Notes: generated by a model not told the origin, from the letters alone. A stretch of 64,000 nucleotides of DNA from Planotetraspora silvatica (GCF_016863315.1 NZ_BOOQ01000030.1:149293-213292), one strand, 5' to 3'. Shown: positions 33,358 through 43,165, numbered from the stretch's first letter. Numbers and translations are program-made.

Positions 33358-33590
33358 TCACACCCACGAGACGATGAGCCGGTTGTGCGGCCGGTCGAAG
33401 ACGAAGCGGCCATTGCGGCCATTGGCGGCCTCGAAACGCTCGTTTTCCTTGCGGGCACCGCCGGGCTGGATCTCGAAATGCGCGGCTCGGTGCCGATAGC
33501 CCTCTCGGCCATGTCGCCGGGGTGGTGGCCGTGCAGTGCGTACCAGTAGCAGTACAGGGTGATGAACGGTGCGTACCACCACGTGGATCT
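33358..33590 (-). pseudogene. Truncated, frameshifted gene remnant of unknown family
   Basis: Two minus-strand frames together give a protein-like run. One reads WYAPFITLYCYWYALHGHH then PGDMAERAIGTEPR. The other frame continues with HFEIQPGGARKENERF and ends NGRFVFDRPHNRLIVSWV before a TGA at 33358. The switch is near 33480 and needs a single-base indel. The N-terminus is missing, because a gene on the other strand starts at 33621. I recognise no family. A remnant is inferred from the amino-acid composition and from the continuity across frames. Confidence 0.35.
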
Positions 33591-33620
33591 TCCCGGGCAC
33601 GGCCTGGTTATGGTTGCCGG

Positions 33621-34142
33621 ATGCGATACGAGTGGGGCGAGTACGCCTTCGACGGAGCGGTCACCGTGGAGTGCCCTTCCGCGGACGTCCTGCGCTGGCT
33701 GGTGATGCCCGACCTCATGAGCAGGTGGATAGCCGGCCTGGAGGCAGTCACCCTCATCGATTCGCAGCCCGATGTCGTCGGCGCCCACACCAGACTGGAT
33801 TACGGAGGTGGCGCACGCAGCCCGGGCACCTTTCATGGGGAAGTCGTGGAACTGAGTGACCAGATACTCATCCGGTGCTACCGGCCTGCGTTCGCTCAAG
33901 ACAAGTACGAACGGACCGTCCGCTACGACTTGCGCGCCATCGGTGCGGCAACCGCATTGCGCTGCTCGGTGCAGACCAGGCTCCTCGGTGTGCCCGCCGT
34001 ACTCAGGCGGCTCCCGCAGCGGAACGAACAGGTGCATCTGAACCGCAGTCTGGAACGGCTGCGCTCCTTGGCTGGAGGGCGGCAACAGCTGCCACTCCTG
34101 CGTCGGATCCGCGACTCCGGGCTGCAGGCACAGCCTCTCTAA
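33621..34142 (+). CDS. SRPBCC (START/Bet v1-like) family protein
   Basis: A 173-residue protein with the polyketide cyclase/dehydratase-like SRPBCC fold. The N-terminal strand YEWGEYAFDGAVTVECPSADVLRWLVMPDLMSRWIAGL matches the beta1-alpha1 entry of the fold, the sheet GTFHGEVVELSDQILIRCYRP follows, and the long C-terminal helix (EQVHLNRSLERLRSL) closes the cavity. A basic tail follows. Ligand unknown. The ATG at 33621 has only a weak ribosome site (GGTTGCCGG). It reads toward kdpC. Confidence 0.7.
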   Translation: MRYEWGEYAFDGAVTVECPSADVLRWLVMPDLMSRWIAGLEAVTLIDSQPDVVGAHTRLDYGGGARSPGTFHGEVVELSDQILIRCYRPAFAQDKYERTVRYDLRAIGAATALRCSVQTRLLGVPAVLRRLPQRNEQVHLNRSLERLRSLAGGRQQLPLLRRIRDSGLQAQPL

Positions 34143-34174
34143 CGGCTCGTCGAGGAAGCCGGGACCGGTGGACC

Positions 34175-35107
34175 TCACCCGCGGAAGGGATACCTCTTGT
34201 CGAGCTCGATGTTGAGTCGCAGGACGTCGACCCGGGGTTCGCCGATGAAGCCGAGCACCCGACCGTCCTCATTGGCCGTGATCGCTTTGAGCACCGCGTC
34301 GTCCGGGATGCCGCGTGCCCTGGCGACGCGCGGGGCCTGCAGTCGTGCGTACGCGGGGGAGATGTGTGGATCGAGGCCGCTGCCGCTCGCCGTCACCGCG
34401 TCGGCCGGCACGGCGGGCGTGGCGGGAGCGCGGCCCCGGATCGGCACGATCTCGCCCGGCTGGTAGTCGCCGCCGTACCGGGCGCATTCGACCGGCCGGC
34501 CGGCGTAGGTCGTGAGAAACGGCCTGGCCACGATGCCGCACTGCTCGTTCACGCTGACCACCCGGGTCGGTCTCGTCACGTGCCCGGTCCTGTCGCGGGG
34601 CCCGATGACCGACAGGACCGCGCCCACGCCGCCCGGGGTGCAGAACGGCCGGGAGCCGTCCACGCCCTCCAGCGCGCCCACGGCCTTGCTGCGGGCGCAG
34701 ACCTGCGTGAGCAGGCTGTCCCTGGCCTTGTGCGCGGCGATCTCCGCCGCCTTCCTGGCCGGATCCGCCGGCAGCGTGTCGACGACGTCCTCCGGGCCCA
34801 GGTTGCTCGCACCGGTCGAGGTGGGGTCGTAGCCGGTCCCGGCATTCGACGGACGGCTCTGGAAGTACTGCCTGAGCGGGTCGCCGCTCTTGTCGGTGAA
34901 CAGCTGGCCGATGAGCCGGCTGCCGACCGTACGGCCGCCGATCGTGACCATCGAGCCTTCCGCCCGGTCGTGGAGGCCGGGGAGGAGGGCGACACCCCAG
35001 ACGACGATCGGATAGATCACCCCGGTGATCATCGTGATGACGACGAGAGCGCGGACCGCCGCCAGGTGCTGCACCACCCAGCCGGGCGCGCGCGTCATGA
35101 GCGACAT
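34175..35107 (-). CDS. kdpC: K+-transporting ATPase subunit KdpC with long insertion
   Basis: A 310-residue KdpC, the small single-span subunit that links KdpA and KdpB. The membrane segment is at about residues 18-42, with the conserved YFQSRPSNAGTGYDP, SGASNLGP-like and C-terminal VTASGSGLDPHISPAYARLQAPRVA. Typical KdpC proteins are about 190-225 residues. The excess is a block between SNLGP (about 102-105) and the VTASGSG motif (about 238) that contains four cysteines (137, 156, 190, 209). I use ATG 35107, eight bases after GGAGG, although two GTG codons lie just upstream. Last gene of kdpFABC. Confidence 0.93.
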   Translation of the reverse strand: MSLMTRAPGWVVQHLAAVRALVVITMITGVIYPIVVWGVALLPGLHDRAEGSMVTIGGRTVGSRLIGQLFTDKSGDPLRQYFQSRPSNAGTGYDPTSTGASNLGPEDVVDTLPADPARKAAEIAAHKARDSLLTQVCARSKAVGALEGVDGSRPFCTPGGVGAVLSVIGPRDRTGHVTRPTRVVSVNEQCGIVARPFLTTYAGRPVECARYGGDYQPGEIVPIRGRAPATPAVPADAVTASGSGLDPHISPAYARLQAPRVARARGIPDDAVLKAITANEDGRVLGFIGEPRVDVLRLNIELDKRYPFRG

Positions 35108-35147
35108 CGGCACCACCTCCGGCGCGAGCTGAAGATCATCTGGGGTG

Positions 35148-37286
35148 TCATGACATCCCCGGAAGGAACTGAACCGGCAGGTCGATGAGCTTGATGCCGA
35201 TGAACGGCGCGATGATGCCGCCCAGGCCGTAGATGTAGAGGTTGCGCGACAGCAGCTTGGACGCGCTCGAGGGCCGGTAGCGCACGCCGCGCAGGGCGAG
35301 CGGGATCAGCACCACGATGATGATCGCGTTGAAGATGACCGCGGACAGGATCGCCGACTGCGGGCTGTTGAGCCGCATGATGTTGAGGGTGTCCAGGCCG
35401 GGATAGACCGCCGCGAACATCGCCGGGATGATGGCGAAGTACTTGGCGATGTCGTTGGCGATGGAGAAGGTCGTCAGCGCACCCCGGGTGATGAGGAGCT
35501 GCTTGCCGATCTCGACGATCTCGATGAGCTTGGTCGGGTTGGAGTCGAGGTCGACCATGTTGCCGGCCTCCTTGGCGGCCGACGTTCCGGTGTTCATCGC
35601 CACGCCGACGTCCGCCTGCGCGAGGGCGGGGGCGTCGTTGGTACCGTCACCGGTCATCGCGACCAGGCGGCCGCCCTCCTGCTCCTTCTTGATCAGCACC
35701 ATCTTGTCCTCGGGCTTGGCCTCCGCGAGGAAGTCGTCGACCCCGGCCTCGTCGGCGATGGCCTTGGCCGTCAGCGGGTTGTCCCCGGTGATCATGACGG
35801 TGCGGATGCCCATTCTGCGCATCGCGTCGAACCGCTGGCGCATGCCCTGCTTGACGACGTCCTTGAGGTGGATGACGCCGAGTACGTGCGCGGTGGCCTG
35901 CCCGCCCTGTTTGACGACCTCGCCGACCACGAGTGGTGTGCCGCCGCTGGCGGAGATGCCGTCCACGATGTGGCCGACCTCGCCGGTCGGGTGACCGCCG
36001 TTGTCGCGGACCCATTTCATCACCGCGGTCGCCGCGCCCTTGCGGAGCAGCCGGACCTGGTTCCCACCGCCGTCGAAGTCGACGCCGGACATGCGGGTCT
36101 GAGCGGTGAACTCGATCCAGGTCGCGTGGGAGAGCTCGCCGGGGGTGCGTTCGCGCAGGCCGTACCGGGTCTTGGCGAACACCACGATCGAACGGCCTTC
36201 TGGCGTCTCGTCGGCGAGGCTGGACAACTGCGCTGCGTCGGCCAGTTCGAGCTCGGTGACGCCGTCGACGGGCTGGAACGCCGATGCCTGGCGGTCGCCG
36301 AGGGTGATGGTGCCGGTCTTGTCCAGCAGAAGGGTGTCGACGTCTCCCGCCGCCTCCACCGCGCGTCCGCTCATGGCCAGGACGTTGCGCTGCACCAGCC
36401 GGTCCATCCCGGCGATGCCGATCGCGGACAGGAGGGCGCCGATCGTCGTCGGGATGAGGCAGACCAGCAGCGCGACCATGACGATGCCGCTGACGCCGTG
36501 GGCGTTCAGCGTCAGGGAGTCGGGCACGCCCGGCTGGATCGCCTTGGAGTAGATCGCGAGTGGTTGCAGCGTGGTGACCGCCATCACGAAGATGATCGTC
36601 AGTGAGGCGAGCAGGATGTTCAGGGCGATCTCGTTGGGCGTCTTCTGCCGTTTGGCGCCTTCGACGAGCGCGATCATCTTGTCGATGAAGCTCTCACCGG
36701 GCCGTTGCGTGATCTTCACGACGATCCGGTCGGACAACACCTTTGTACCGCCGGTGACCGCCGACCTGTCGCCGCCGGACTCCCGGATCACCGGGGCCGA
36801 CTCGCCGGTTATCGTCGACTCGTCGACGCTGGCGATGCCCTCGACGACGTCGCCGTCGCCGGGGATGATCTCGCCCGCCTCGACGACGACGTGGTCGTGC
36901 TGCTGGAGCCGAGGTGCGGGAACCGCCTCTTCCCGGACCGGTCCGCCGGGCCTCCAATCGATCAGACGGCGGGCCGTGGTGTCCCGTTTGGCCCGTCGCA
37001 GGGCATCGGCCTGGGCCTTGCCGCGGCCTTCTGCCACGGCCTCGGCGAGGTTGGCGAAGATCGCGGTCAGCCAGAGCCAGACGACGATCAGCCAGGCGAA
37101 CCAGCTGGGTTCGGCGATCGCCAGGACGGTGCTCCACACGGCGCCGATCTCGACGATGAACATGACCGGGTTGTGCCACATCGTGCGTGGGTCGAGCTTC
37201 TTGACGGCGTCGGGCAGTGCCCTGACGAGCTGCTTCGGATCGAGCAGCCCGGCCTGAACGCGCCCGCCGGACGCGACCTCGCCCAT
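35148..37286 (-). CDS. kdpB: K+-transporting P-type ATPase subunit KdpB
   Basis: A 712-residue P-type ATPase. The actuator motif is TITGES, the phosphorylation site [10 protein letters not shown], the nucleotide site [11 protein letters not shown] and the hinge [18 protein letters not shown]. Seven hydrophobic segments and the KdpB-specific NIAKYFAI(I)PAMF-type helix ([17 protein letters not shown]) are present. It energises K+ pumping through KdpA. ATG 37286 overlaps the kdpA stop by one base (TGATG); an in-frame extension upstream is only the shadow of kdpA. Complete, no visible defect. Confidence 0.97.
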   Translation of the reverse strand: MGEVASGGRVQAGLLDPKQLVRALPDAVKKLDPRTMWHNPVMFIVEIGAVWSTVLAIAEPSWFAWLIVVWLWLTAIFANLAEAVAEGRGKAQADALRRAKRDTTARRLIDWRPGGPVREEAVPAPRLQQHDHVVVEAGEIIPGDGDVVEGIASVDESTITGESAPVIRESGGDRSAVTGGTKVLSDRIVVKITQRPGESFIDKMIALVEGAKRQKTPNEIALNILLASLTIIFVMAVTTLQPLAIYSKAIQPGVPDSLTLNAHGVSGIVMVALLVCLIPTTIGALLSAIGIAGMDRLVQRNVLAMSGRAVEAAGDVDTLLLDKTGTITLGDRQASAFQPVDGVTELELADAAQLSSLADETPEGRSIVVFAKTRYGLRERTPGELSHATWIEFTAQTRMSGVDFDGGGNQVRLLRKGAATAVMKWVRDNGGHPTGEVGHIVDGISASGGTPLVVGEVVKQGGQATAHVLGVIHLKDVVKQGMRQRFDAMRRMGIRTVMITGDNPLTAKAIADEAGVDDFLAEAKPEDKMVLIKKEQEGGRLVAMTGDGTNDAPALAQADVGVAMNTGTSAAKEAGNMVDLDSNPTKLIEIVEIGKQLLITRGALTTFSIANDIAKYFAIIPAMFAAVYPGLDTLNIMRLNSPQSAILSAVIFNAIIIVVLIPLALRGVRYRPSSASKLLSRNLYIYGLGGIIAPFIGIKLIDLPVQFLPGMS

Positions 37287-38947
37287 CAGCGGATCCCTTC
37301 GGCCAGCGGCCCGAGGGCGAGCGCGGGGAGGAAGGTGAGGGCGACCAGGATCACCGCGACACCGACGACCATCCCGACGAACTGCGGCCGGTACGTGGGC
37401 AGGGTGCCCTCCGACACCGGAATCCGGCCCTGCCGGGCGAGCGATCCGGCCAGCGCGAGAATGAGGATCATGGGGAGGAAACGCCCGATGGCCATGGCCA
37501 GCCCGAGGGCCGTGTCGTAGAACGGGGTGCTCGCGGTGAGGCCGCCGAACGCGGACCCGTTGTTGTTCGACGCCGAGGTGAACGCGTAGAGCACCTCGGA
37601 GAGTCCATGAGGACCGGTGTTGAGCATTCCTCTCCGCCCCCAGTCGCCGGCCATCGCGACCGCCGTACCGACGAGCACGCAGATCGGCGTGATGAGGAAG
37701 TAGGCGGCCGCGAACTTGATCTCCCGGCTGCCGATCTTCTTGCCGAGATACTCGGGCGTGCGCCCGACCATCAGCCCGGCCACGAACACCGTGATCACCG
37801 CGAGGACGAGCATGCCGTACAGGCCGGAGCCGGTGCCGCCCGGGGCGACCTCGCCCAGCATCATGTTGAACATGCCGATCATGCCGCCGAGGCTCGTGTA
37901 GGAATCGTGGGCGGAGTCCACCGCCCCGGTCGAGCTCAGCGTGGTCGCGCCGGCGAACGTCGCGGAGTTCGGCACCCCGAAACGGGTCTCCACGCCTTCC
38001 GACGCGGCGCCGACCGCGGTCGGCACCGTGCCGTGATGGCTCATCTGAAACACGGTGATCAACGTCAGGCTGACGATCGCCAGCGTCGCCATCACCGCGA
38101 CGATCGCGTAACCCTGCCTGTCGCTGCCGACCATCCGGCCGAACGTGCGGGGGAGACTGACGCTGATGACGAGCATCAGGAAGATCTGGAACCAGTTCGT
38201 CCAGGGCGTCGGGTTCTCGAACGGGTGGGCGGAGTTGGCGTTGTAGAAGCCGCCGCCGTTGGTGCCCAGTTGTTTGATGACCTCCTGGCTGGCCACCGGC
38301 CCGCCCGTCATGACCTGCCTGGCGCCGGCCAGGGTCTGGAGCGGGTACGGGTCGTGGAAGTTCTGCACCGCTCCGCCGGCGATGAGAACGAGCGCTCCGA
38401 CGAAGGCGAAGGGCAGGAGGATCCGGAGCACGCCGCGGATCAGGTCCACCCAGAAGTTGCCGAGGTGGTCGGTCCTCCTCCGGGCGAATCCGCGTACGAG
38501 GGCGATCGCGACGGCCATTCCGACGGCGGCGGACGCGAAGTTCTGCACGGCCAGCCCCGCCATCTGCACCAGGTGGCCCATGGTGGACTCGCCGGAGTAC
38601 GACTGCCAGTTCGTGTTCGTGACGAAGCTGGTCGCGGTGTTCCACGCCTGGTGCGGTACGACGGGCCCGAATCCGAGGCTCAGCGGCAGATGCTCCTGCA
38701 GTCGCTGGAAGCCGTACAGGAACAGGACGGAGACCACCGAGAAGGCGAGCACGCTGCGGGCGTACGCGCGCCACGTCTGCTGCGCGTCGGGCCTGATGCC
38801 GATCAGGCGGAAGACGCCGCGTTCGACCCGCGACTGCCCGGTGCCGGTGTAGACCCGGTACATGTAGTCGCCCAGCGGCCGGTAGGCCACGGCCAGCGCG
38901 ATCACCAGGGAACCGGTGAACAGGATCGCCGCGATCGTCGTGCTCAT
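37286..38947 (-). CDS. kdpA: K+-transporting ATPase subunit KdpA
   Basis: A 553-residue, roughly ten-span K+ channel-like subunit. Selectivity-loop regions can be seen: [60 protein letters not shown] and [15 protein letters not shown]. These are the four P-loops that bind K+. The start ATG at 38947 is preceded by two AAGGAG ribosome sites created by a tandem repeat of the kdpF 3' end. Part of the high-affinity K+ uptake operon kdpFABC. Confidence 0.97.
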   Translation of the reverse strand: MSTTIAAILFTGSLVIALAVAYRPLGDYMYRVYTGTGQSRVERGVFRLIGIRPDAQQTWRAYARSVLAFSVVSVLFLYGFQRLQEHLPLSLGFGPVVPHQAWNTATSFVTNTNWQSYSGESTMGHLVQMAGLAVQNFASAAVGMAVAIALVRGFARRRTDHLGNFWVDLIRGVLRILLPFAFVGALVLIAGGAVQNFHDPYPLQTLAGARQVMTGGPVASQEVIKQLGTNGGGFYNANSAHPFENPTPWTNWFQIFLMLVISVSLPRTFGRMVGSDRQGYAIVAVMATLAIVSLTLITVFQMSHHGTVPTAVGAASEGVETRFGVPNSATFAGATTLSSTGAVDSAHDSYTSLGGMIGMFNMMLGEVAPGGTGSGLYGMLVLAVITVFVAGLMVGRTPEYLGKKIGSREIKFAAAYFLITPICVLVGTAVAMAGDWGRRGMLNTGPHGLSEVLYAFTSASNNNGSAFGGLTASTPFYDTALGLAMAIGRFLPMILILALAGSLARQGRIPVSEGTLPTYRPQFVGMVVGVAVILVALTFLPALALGPLAEGIR

Positions 38948-38950
38948 CTG

Positions 38951-38986
38951 GAACCGCTCCTTAGAACCGCTCCTTTAGAACCGCTC
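38951..38986 (-). repeat. 13-14 bp tandem duplications creating extra ribosome sites before kdpA
   Basis: GAACCGCTC occurs at 38951, 38964 and 38978. On the coding strand this reads as GAGCGGTTC-TAA-AGGAGCGGTTC-TAAGGAGCGGTTC-CAG-ATG. The first copy ends kdpF; the next two repeat its end and each supplies an AGGAG. Confidence 0.8.
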
Positions 38987-39064
38987 GGGGAACAGCAGAG
39001 CCGCCGCCAGGAAGATCACCACGGAGACGGCCAGGATGAGCCCGACGAGGTTGTCAATGCTCAA
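38975..39064 (-). CDS. kdpF: K+-transporting ATPase subunit KdpF
   Basis: A 29-residue hydrophobic peptide (LSIDNLVGLILAVSVVIFLA, then AALLFPERF), the same length and layout as E. coli KdpF, which stabilises the KdpABC complex in the membrane. The only sensible start is TTG at 39064; GTC lies just before it and the longer frame reads into a promoter region. GGAAGG lies about 11 bases upstream. Its stop is 27 bases before kdpA. Too small for most gene finders. Confidence 0.85.
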   Translation of the reverse strand: MSIDNLVGLILAVSVVIFLAAALLFPERF

Positions 39065-39335
39065 GACCGCTCGACCGCCTTCCGGGTGGACAAGAAGATC
39101 GCCGCGCCGGCCGGCTGCGCTCCAGGACGTGGTCACTCTCTGTATCCCCCCGTCACCATACGTCAAAGCCCATCCCGTACGGCCCGCGTCCGTGGCGGTG
39201 CGTGCAAGGTCCGCCACGCGTGGTAGACCGAAGGAGAGAAAGGCTGATCGAGGTCAGGCCGACGACGTGTTCAGCGGGCCGGAACCTGGGCCGCCTGGAG
39301 CCGGCCGACCGAGAAGCGGTGAAGGGGTGGGCCGG

Positions 39336-41879
39336 ATGACGCGCGGGCGGCTGCGGGTCTACCTGGGAGCGGCGCCGGGTGTCGGCAAGACGTACGCGAT
39401 GCTCTGCGAGGGCCGCAGGGCACGGGAGCGCGGACGTGATGTCGTCGTGGGTTTCGTCGAGACCCACGGCCGCGCACGGACCGCCGCGTTGCTCGAAGGC
39501 ATGGAGATCGTCCCCCGGAGGACGCTCGTCCATCGCGGAGCCGGCTTCACCGAGCTCGACGTCGACGCGGTCATCGCGCGCAGGCCCAAGATCGCGCTGA
39601 TCGACGAGCTCGCTCACACCGACGCGCCGGGCTCGCGCAACACCAAGCGCTGGCAGGACATCGACGACATCCTCGACGCCGGTATCGACGTGGTCTCCAC
39701 GGTCAACGTGCAGCACCTGGAGTCGCTCAACGACGTCGTCCAGCAGATCACCGGCATCACCCAGCGGGAGACGGTGCCGGATGAGGTGGTACGGCGGGCC
39801 GACCAGATCGAACTGGTCGACATGTCGCCCGAGGCTCTGCACCGCCGGATGGCGCACGGCAACGTCTACCCGCCGGAGAAGGTCGACGCCGCGCTGTCGA
39901 ACTACTTCCGCATCGGAAACCTGACCGCTCTACGTGAACTGGCGCTGCTCTGGGTCGCGGGCAAGGTCGACGAGCAACTCGACCGATATCGGGCCGATCA
40001 TGGAATCGGCGGGACCTGGGAGGCCCGTGAGCGCGTGGTGGTGGCGCTGACCGGCGGCCCGGAGGGTGACACGCTGATCCGGCGGGCGGCCCGCGTCGCC
40101 GCCCGCAGCAAGGGCGCGGATCTGCTCTCCCTCCACGTCACACGGGCCGACGGGGCGGCCGTCGGGGACCCCGCCGGGCTCGCCCGCCAGCGCACCCTGA
40201 TCGAGAGTCTGGGCGGCACGTATCACCAGGTCGTCGGGGATGACGTCCCCCGCGCCCTGCTGGATTTCGCCCGCGGTGTCAACGCCACCCAACTCGTGCT
40301 CGGCGCGTCCCGCAGAGGCCGGTTCGCCCAGTTGTTCTCCCGGGGTGTCGGCCTGACGACCACGGCCCGGTCCGGCTCCATCGACGTCCATCTGGTCCCC
40401 CATGCCGAGATCAGCAAGGGCAGGAGCCGCCCTTCACGGTCCCGGGCCGCTCTCACCCTCACGCGCAGGCTGGCGGGATGGGCGCTGGCCGTCGCCGGCC
40501 TGCCCGCGCTCACCGCCGCGTTGGGGCCGTCGCGGGACGCCCTGACCCTGCCCATCGACATCCTGCTGTTCCTCGTGATGGTCGTCGCCGTCGCCCTGGT
40601 CGGCGGCATGTGGCCGGCCGTCGCCTCGGCCGTGGCCGGATTCCTGCTGCTCAACTACTTCTTCACGCCGCCGATCGACGAGTTCACCATCGCCGATCCG
40701 CAGAACCTGCTCGCGCTGGCGATCTACGTGCTGGTCGCCATCATGGTCAGCACCGTCGTCGACCTGGCGGCTCGCCGTACCCGCGAGGCCGCCCGGGCCG
40801 GCGCGGACGCAGAGGTGCTGTCCACTCTCGCGGGGCACGTGCTCCGGGGAGAGGCGGCTCTGCCGTCCCTGCTCGCGCGGCTCCGCGAGACATTCGGGCT
40901 GGCGTCGGTCACCCTGCTCGAACGCCGGCCCGGGACCGAGCCCAATCCCGGCGACCAGTCCGATCCCGATGCCTGGCACGTCGCCGCCACCTCCGGGGAC
41001 GAACCGAGTGCGTGCCCGGATGCGGCCGACACCGGTGTGGTCATCGACGACACTCACGTGCTCGCGGCGCGCGGACTGCTCGACGCCGCCGACCGCCGGG
41101 TGCTCGAGGCGTTCGCAGCCGAGGCCGTGGTCGCGCTCCGCCAGGAGCGGCTCGCCGAGGAGGCCGAACAGGTCCGGCCCCTCGCCGAGGCCGACAGGAT
41201 GCGTACGGCGCTGCTCGCCGCGGTCGGCCATGACCTGCGGTCCCCGCTCGCGTCGGCCAGGGCGGCGGTGGAGAGCCTGCGCGCCACCGACGTCGCGTGG
41301 AGTGAGGAGGAACGCGTGGGGTTGCTGGCCACCGCCGAAGAATCGCTGGCCAGGCTGGAGCGGCTGGTCGTCAACCTGCTCGACATGAGCCGGCTGCAGG
41401 CCGGCGTCCTGGGAGTGTCCGTCGAGCCGGTCTCGCTGGAGGAGATCGTCCCCCGTGCGATCGACGATTTCGGGCCGCCGGGAGATCAGGTCGAAGGCGA
41501 CGTCTCGGCAGGCCTGCCCGAAGTCGTCGCCGACCCGGCCCTGCTGGAACGGGTCCTGGTCAACCTCCTGTCCAACGCGGTCCGCTACAACCCGCCCGAG
41601 GAGAAGGTGCTGATCACCGCGAGCCGGTACGGCGACCACGTGGAGATCCGTGTCGTCGACCGGGGCCCGGGCATCCCGCCGGAGGCGCACGACCGGGTCT
41701 TCCTGCCCTTCGAGCGTCTCGGCGACCGCGATGACCACGCCGGCGTCGGTCTCGGCCTGGCTCTGTCACGGGGTCTGATCGAGGCCATGGGCGGCACGCT
41801 GACTCCCGGCGAGACACCGGGCGGCGGCCTCACCATGATCCTCACGCTGCCCGTCTCCTCGCGGCGTGCGGCACCCTGA
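39336..41879 (+). CDS. kdpD: Sensor histidine kinase KdpD
   Basis: An 847-residue K+ sensor kinase. The N-terminal KdpD domain has Walker A GAAPGVGKT (residues 11-19) and the Walker B region ALIDELAHTDAPGSRN. A universal-stress domain ends with LGASRRGRFAQLFSRG near residue 330. About four membrane segments follow (about 385-475), then a GAF domain. The phospho-acceptor is His632 (GHDLRSPL), and N/G boxes are in LLSNAVRYNPP and GVGLGLALSRGL. ATG 39336 follows AAGGGG by eight bases. It is divergent from kdpFABC. No kdpE response-regulator gene follows. Confidence 0.94.
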   Translation: MTRGRLRVYLGAAPGVGKTYAMLCEGRRARERGRDVVVGFVETHGRARTAALLEGMEIVPRRTLVHRGAGFTELDVDAVIARRPKIALIDELAHTDAPGSRNTKRWQDIDDILDAGIDVVSTVNVQHLESLNDVVQQITGITQRETVPDEVVRRADQIELVDMSPEALHRRMAHGNVYPPEKVDAALSNYFRIGNLTALRELALLWVAGKVDEQLDRYRADHGIGGTWEARERVVVALTGGPEGDTLIRRAARVAARSKGADLLSLHVTRADGAAVGDPAGLARQRTLIESLGGTYHQVVGDDVPRALLDFARGVNATQLVLGASRRGRFAQLFSRGVGLTTTARSGSIDVHLVPHAEISKGRSRPSRSRAALTLTRRLAGWALAVAGLPALTAALGPSRDALTLPIDILLFLVMVVAVALVGGMWPAVASAVAGFLLLNYFFTPPIDEFTIADPQNLLALAIYVLVAIMVSTVVDLAARRTREAARAGADAEVLSTLAGHVLRGEAALPSLLARLRETFGLASVTLLERRPGTEPNPGDQSDPDAWHVAATSGDEPSACPDAADTGVVIDDTHVLAARGLLDAADRRVLEAFAAEAVVALRQERLAEEAEQVRPLAEADRMRTALLAAVGHDLRSPLASARAAVESLRATDVAWSEEERVGLLATAEESLARLERLVVNLLDMSRLQAGVLGVSVEPVSLEEIVPRAIDDFGPPGDQVEGDVSAGLPEVVADPALLERVLVNLLSNAVRYNPPEEKVLITASRYGDHVEIRVVDRGPGIPPEAHDRVFLPFERLGDRDDHAGVGLGLALSRGLIEAMGGTLTPGETPGGGLTMILTLPVSSRRAAP

Positions 41880-41897
41880 CCAGCCGCTCCATTGAGC

Positions 41898-42196
41898 GTG
41901 ATCATGCACAGGTTCGGAAACAGCCGCCCTGAGCAGCCGGTTTCCCAACCGTGATCATGCACACTTTCGGAGAAAGCTGCCGCGACCTGGCACTACACGT
42001 GTGGTGATCATGCAATCGAACAGATCTGCATGATCACCGCGCACATAAGGCCTGAACAACACATCAATCGTCGAATCTGTGCATGATCACGAAACTCATC
42101 GGGTCTGGCCAGTACGTGTACGAGCGAACCTGTGCATGATCACGAAACCTGTCGGGCCTGGCCAGTACGTGTACGAGCGAACCTGTGCATGATCAC
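41898..42196. repeat. Cluster of GTGATCATGCACA-type repeats, partly a 53-bp tandem array
   Basis: This 350-bp gap after kdpD contains no gene. GTGATCATGCACA or a close match appears at 41898, 41951 and 42004, and its reverse complement at 42027, 42078, 42131 and 42184. The last three are exactly 53 bp apart and form a tandem array whose unit also contains CTGGCCAGTACGTGTACGAGCGAACC (two full copies at 42105 and 42158, the second ending in the third core). Most cores are followed by GGTTCG or a variant. The facing orientation could give large hairpins. Confidence 0.85.
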
Positions 42197-42229
42197 GGTC
42201 TCGGCTCCTGGCCTCGCGGGATCGTCTGA

Positions 42230-43165
42230 TCAGAGTTCCGCGAGCCGGTCCAGCGCCGCGTCGACGGTGGCCCGGGACGCGGGGACCAGGGGGAGCCGGA
42301 CGTCGGCCGTCGGGATTCGGCCCTGGGCGTGGAGGACGCCCTTGAGCACCGTGGGGTTGGGCTCGCTGAACAGGGCGGCCGACAGCGCGGTCAGCCGGTG
42401 GCCGAGGTTCCGGGCGCGGGTCGCCTCCCCGGCGTGCCAGGCGGCGGCGAGCTCCACGAACGACTCGATGGCCAGGTGGGCCGAGGCCAGGATGCCCCCG
42501 GCGGCGCCGAGCGCGAGGAGCGGGGAGACGAACAGGTCGTCGCCGGCCAGGACCGCGAAGTCCTCCGGGAGGTCGCCGAGGAGTTCGACGGCCTGTTCGT
42601 CGACGCCGCCGGCCGCGTACTTCATGCCGACGACGCCGGGCAGCGCGCCGAGTGCGCGCAGGCAGGCCGCGCTGAGCGGCTGCGCGGTGCGGTAGGGGAC
42701 GTGGTAGACGATCAGCGGCACCGGGCTGGCGGCGGCGAGGCTGGTGAAGTGCGCGAGGACGCCGGCCGCCTGCGGCCGGGTGAAGTACGGGACGGGCACC
42801 AGGGCGGCCGTCACGTGCGGCAGGTGCGCGAGCTCCGCCAGCGCCGCCGCGGTCGCGCGGGTGTCGTGGGATCCCGCGCCGAGGATGAGCGTGGCGCCGC
42901 GTTCCCGGCAGACGCGGACGCAGACCTCGATGACGGTGTGCTTCTCGTCCGCGGTGAGCGAGGCCGGCTCCGCGGTCGTCCCGAGGGCGACGATGCCGCG
43001 CGTGCCCGCGTCGAGCACGGCGTGGGCGAGGCCTTCGAGGCTGGTGGCCGCGACCGTGCCGTCGGCGGCGAAGGGCGTGATGAGCGGGACGTGGATCCCG
43101 GCCAGGGTGTCGTTACCGGGGGCGTCGGTGCTCAGGGCGTCGGGGCTCAAAGTCGCAGGGCTCAT
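42230..43165 (-). CDS. DapA-family aldolase/lyase (dihydrodipicolinate synthase-like)
   Basis: A 311-residue class I aldolase of the DHDPS/NAL family. The carboxylate-binding motif is LGTTAEP (usually GTTGE), the Tyr is in VYHVPYRT with Arg159 as in DapA, and the Schiff-base Lys182 is in VVGMKYAAG. The barrel is complete. ATG 43165 starts with a 20-residue low-complexity leader. Because of the altered GTTAEP and a divergent LysR regulator rather than a lysine operon, it may be a catabolic pyruvate aldolase rather than biosynthetic DapA. The long upstream open frame is a shadow of the LysR gene. Confidence 0.85.
   Translation of the reverse strand: MSPATLSPDALSTDAPGNDTLAGIHVPLITPFAADGTVAATSLEGLAHAVLDAGTRGIVALGTTAEPASLTADEKHTVIEVCVRVCRERGATLILGAGSHDTRATAAALAELAHLPHVTAALVPVPYFTRPQAAGVLAHFTSLAAASPVPLIVYHVPYRTAQPLSAACLRALGALPGVVGMKYAAGGVDEQAVELLGDLPEDFAVLAGDDLFVSPLLALGAAGGILASAHLAIESFVELAAAWHAGEATRARNLGHRLTALSAALFSEPNPTVLKGVLHAQGRIPTADVRLPLVPASRATVDAALDRLAEL

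Noticed and set aside
37287..38774. KdpB as a 1208-residue protein
   Set aside because: The first 496 codons are a shadow of kdpA in another frame; KdpB is complete from ATG 37286, which overlaps the kdpA stop.
42078..42196. Possible CRISPR array in the 53-bp repeats
   Set aside because: Units are tandem without variable spacers of regular length, copies also occur in inverted orientation, and no cas genes are nearby.
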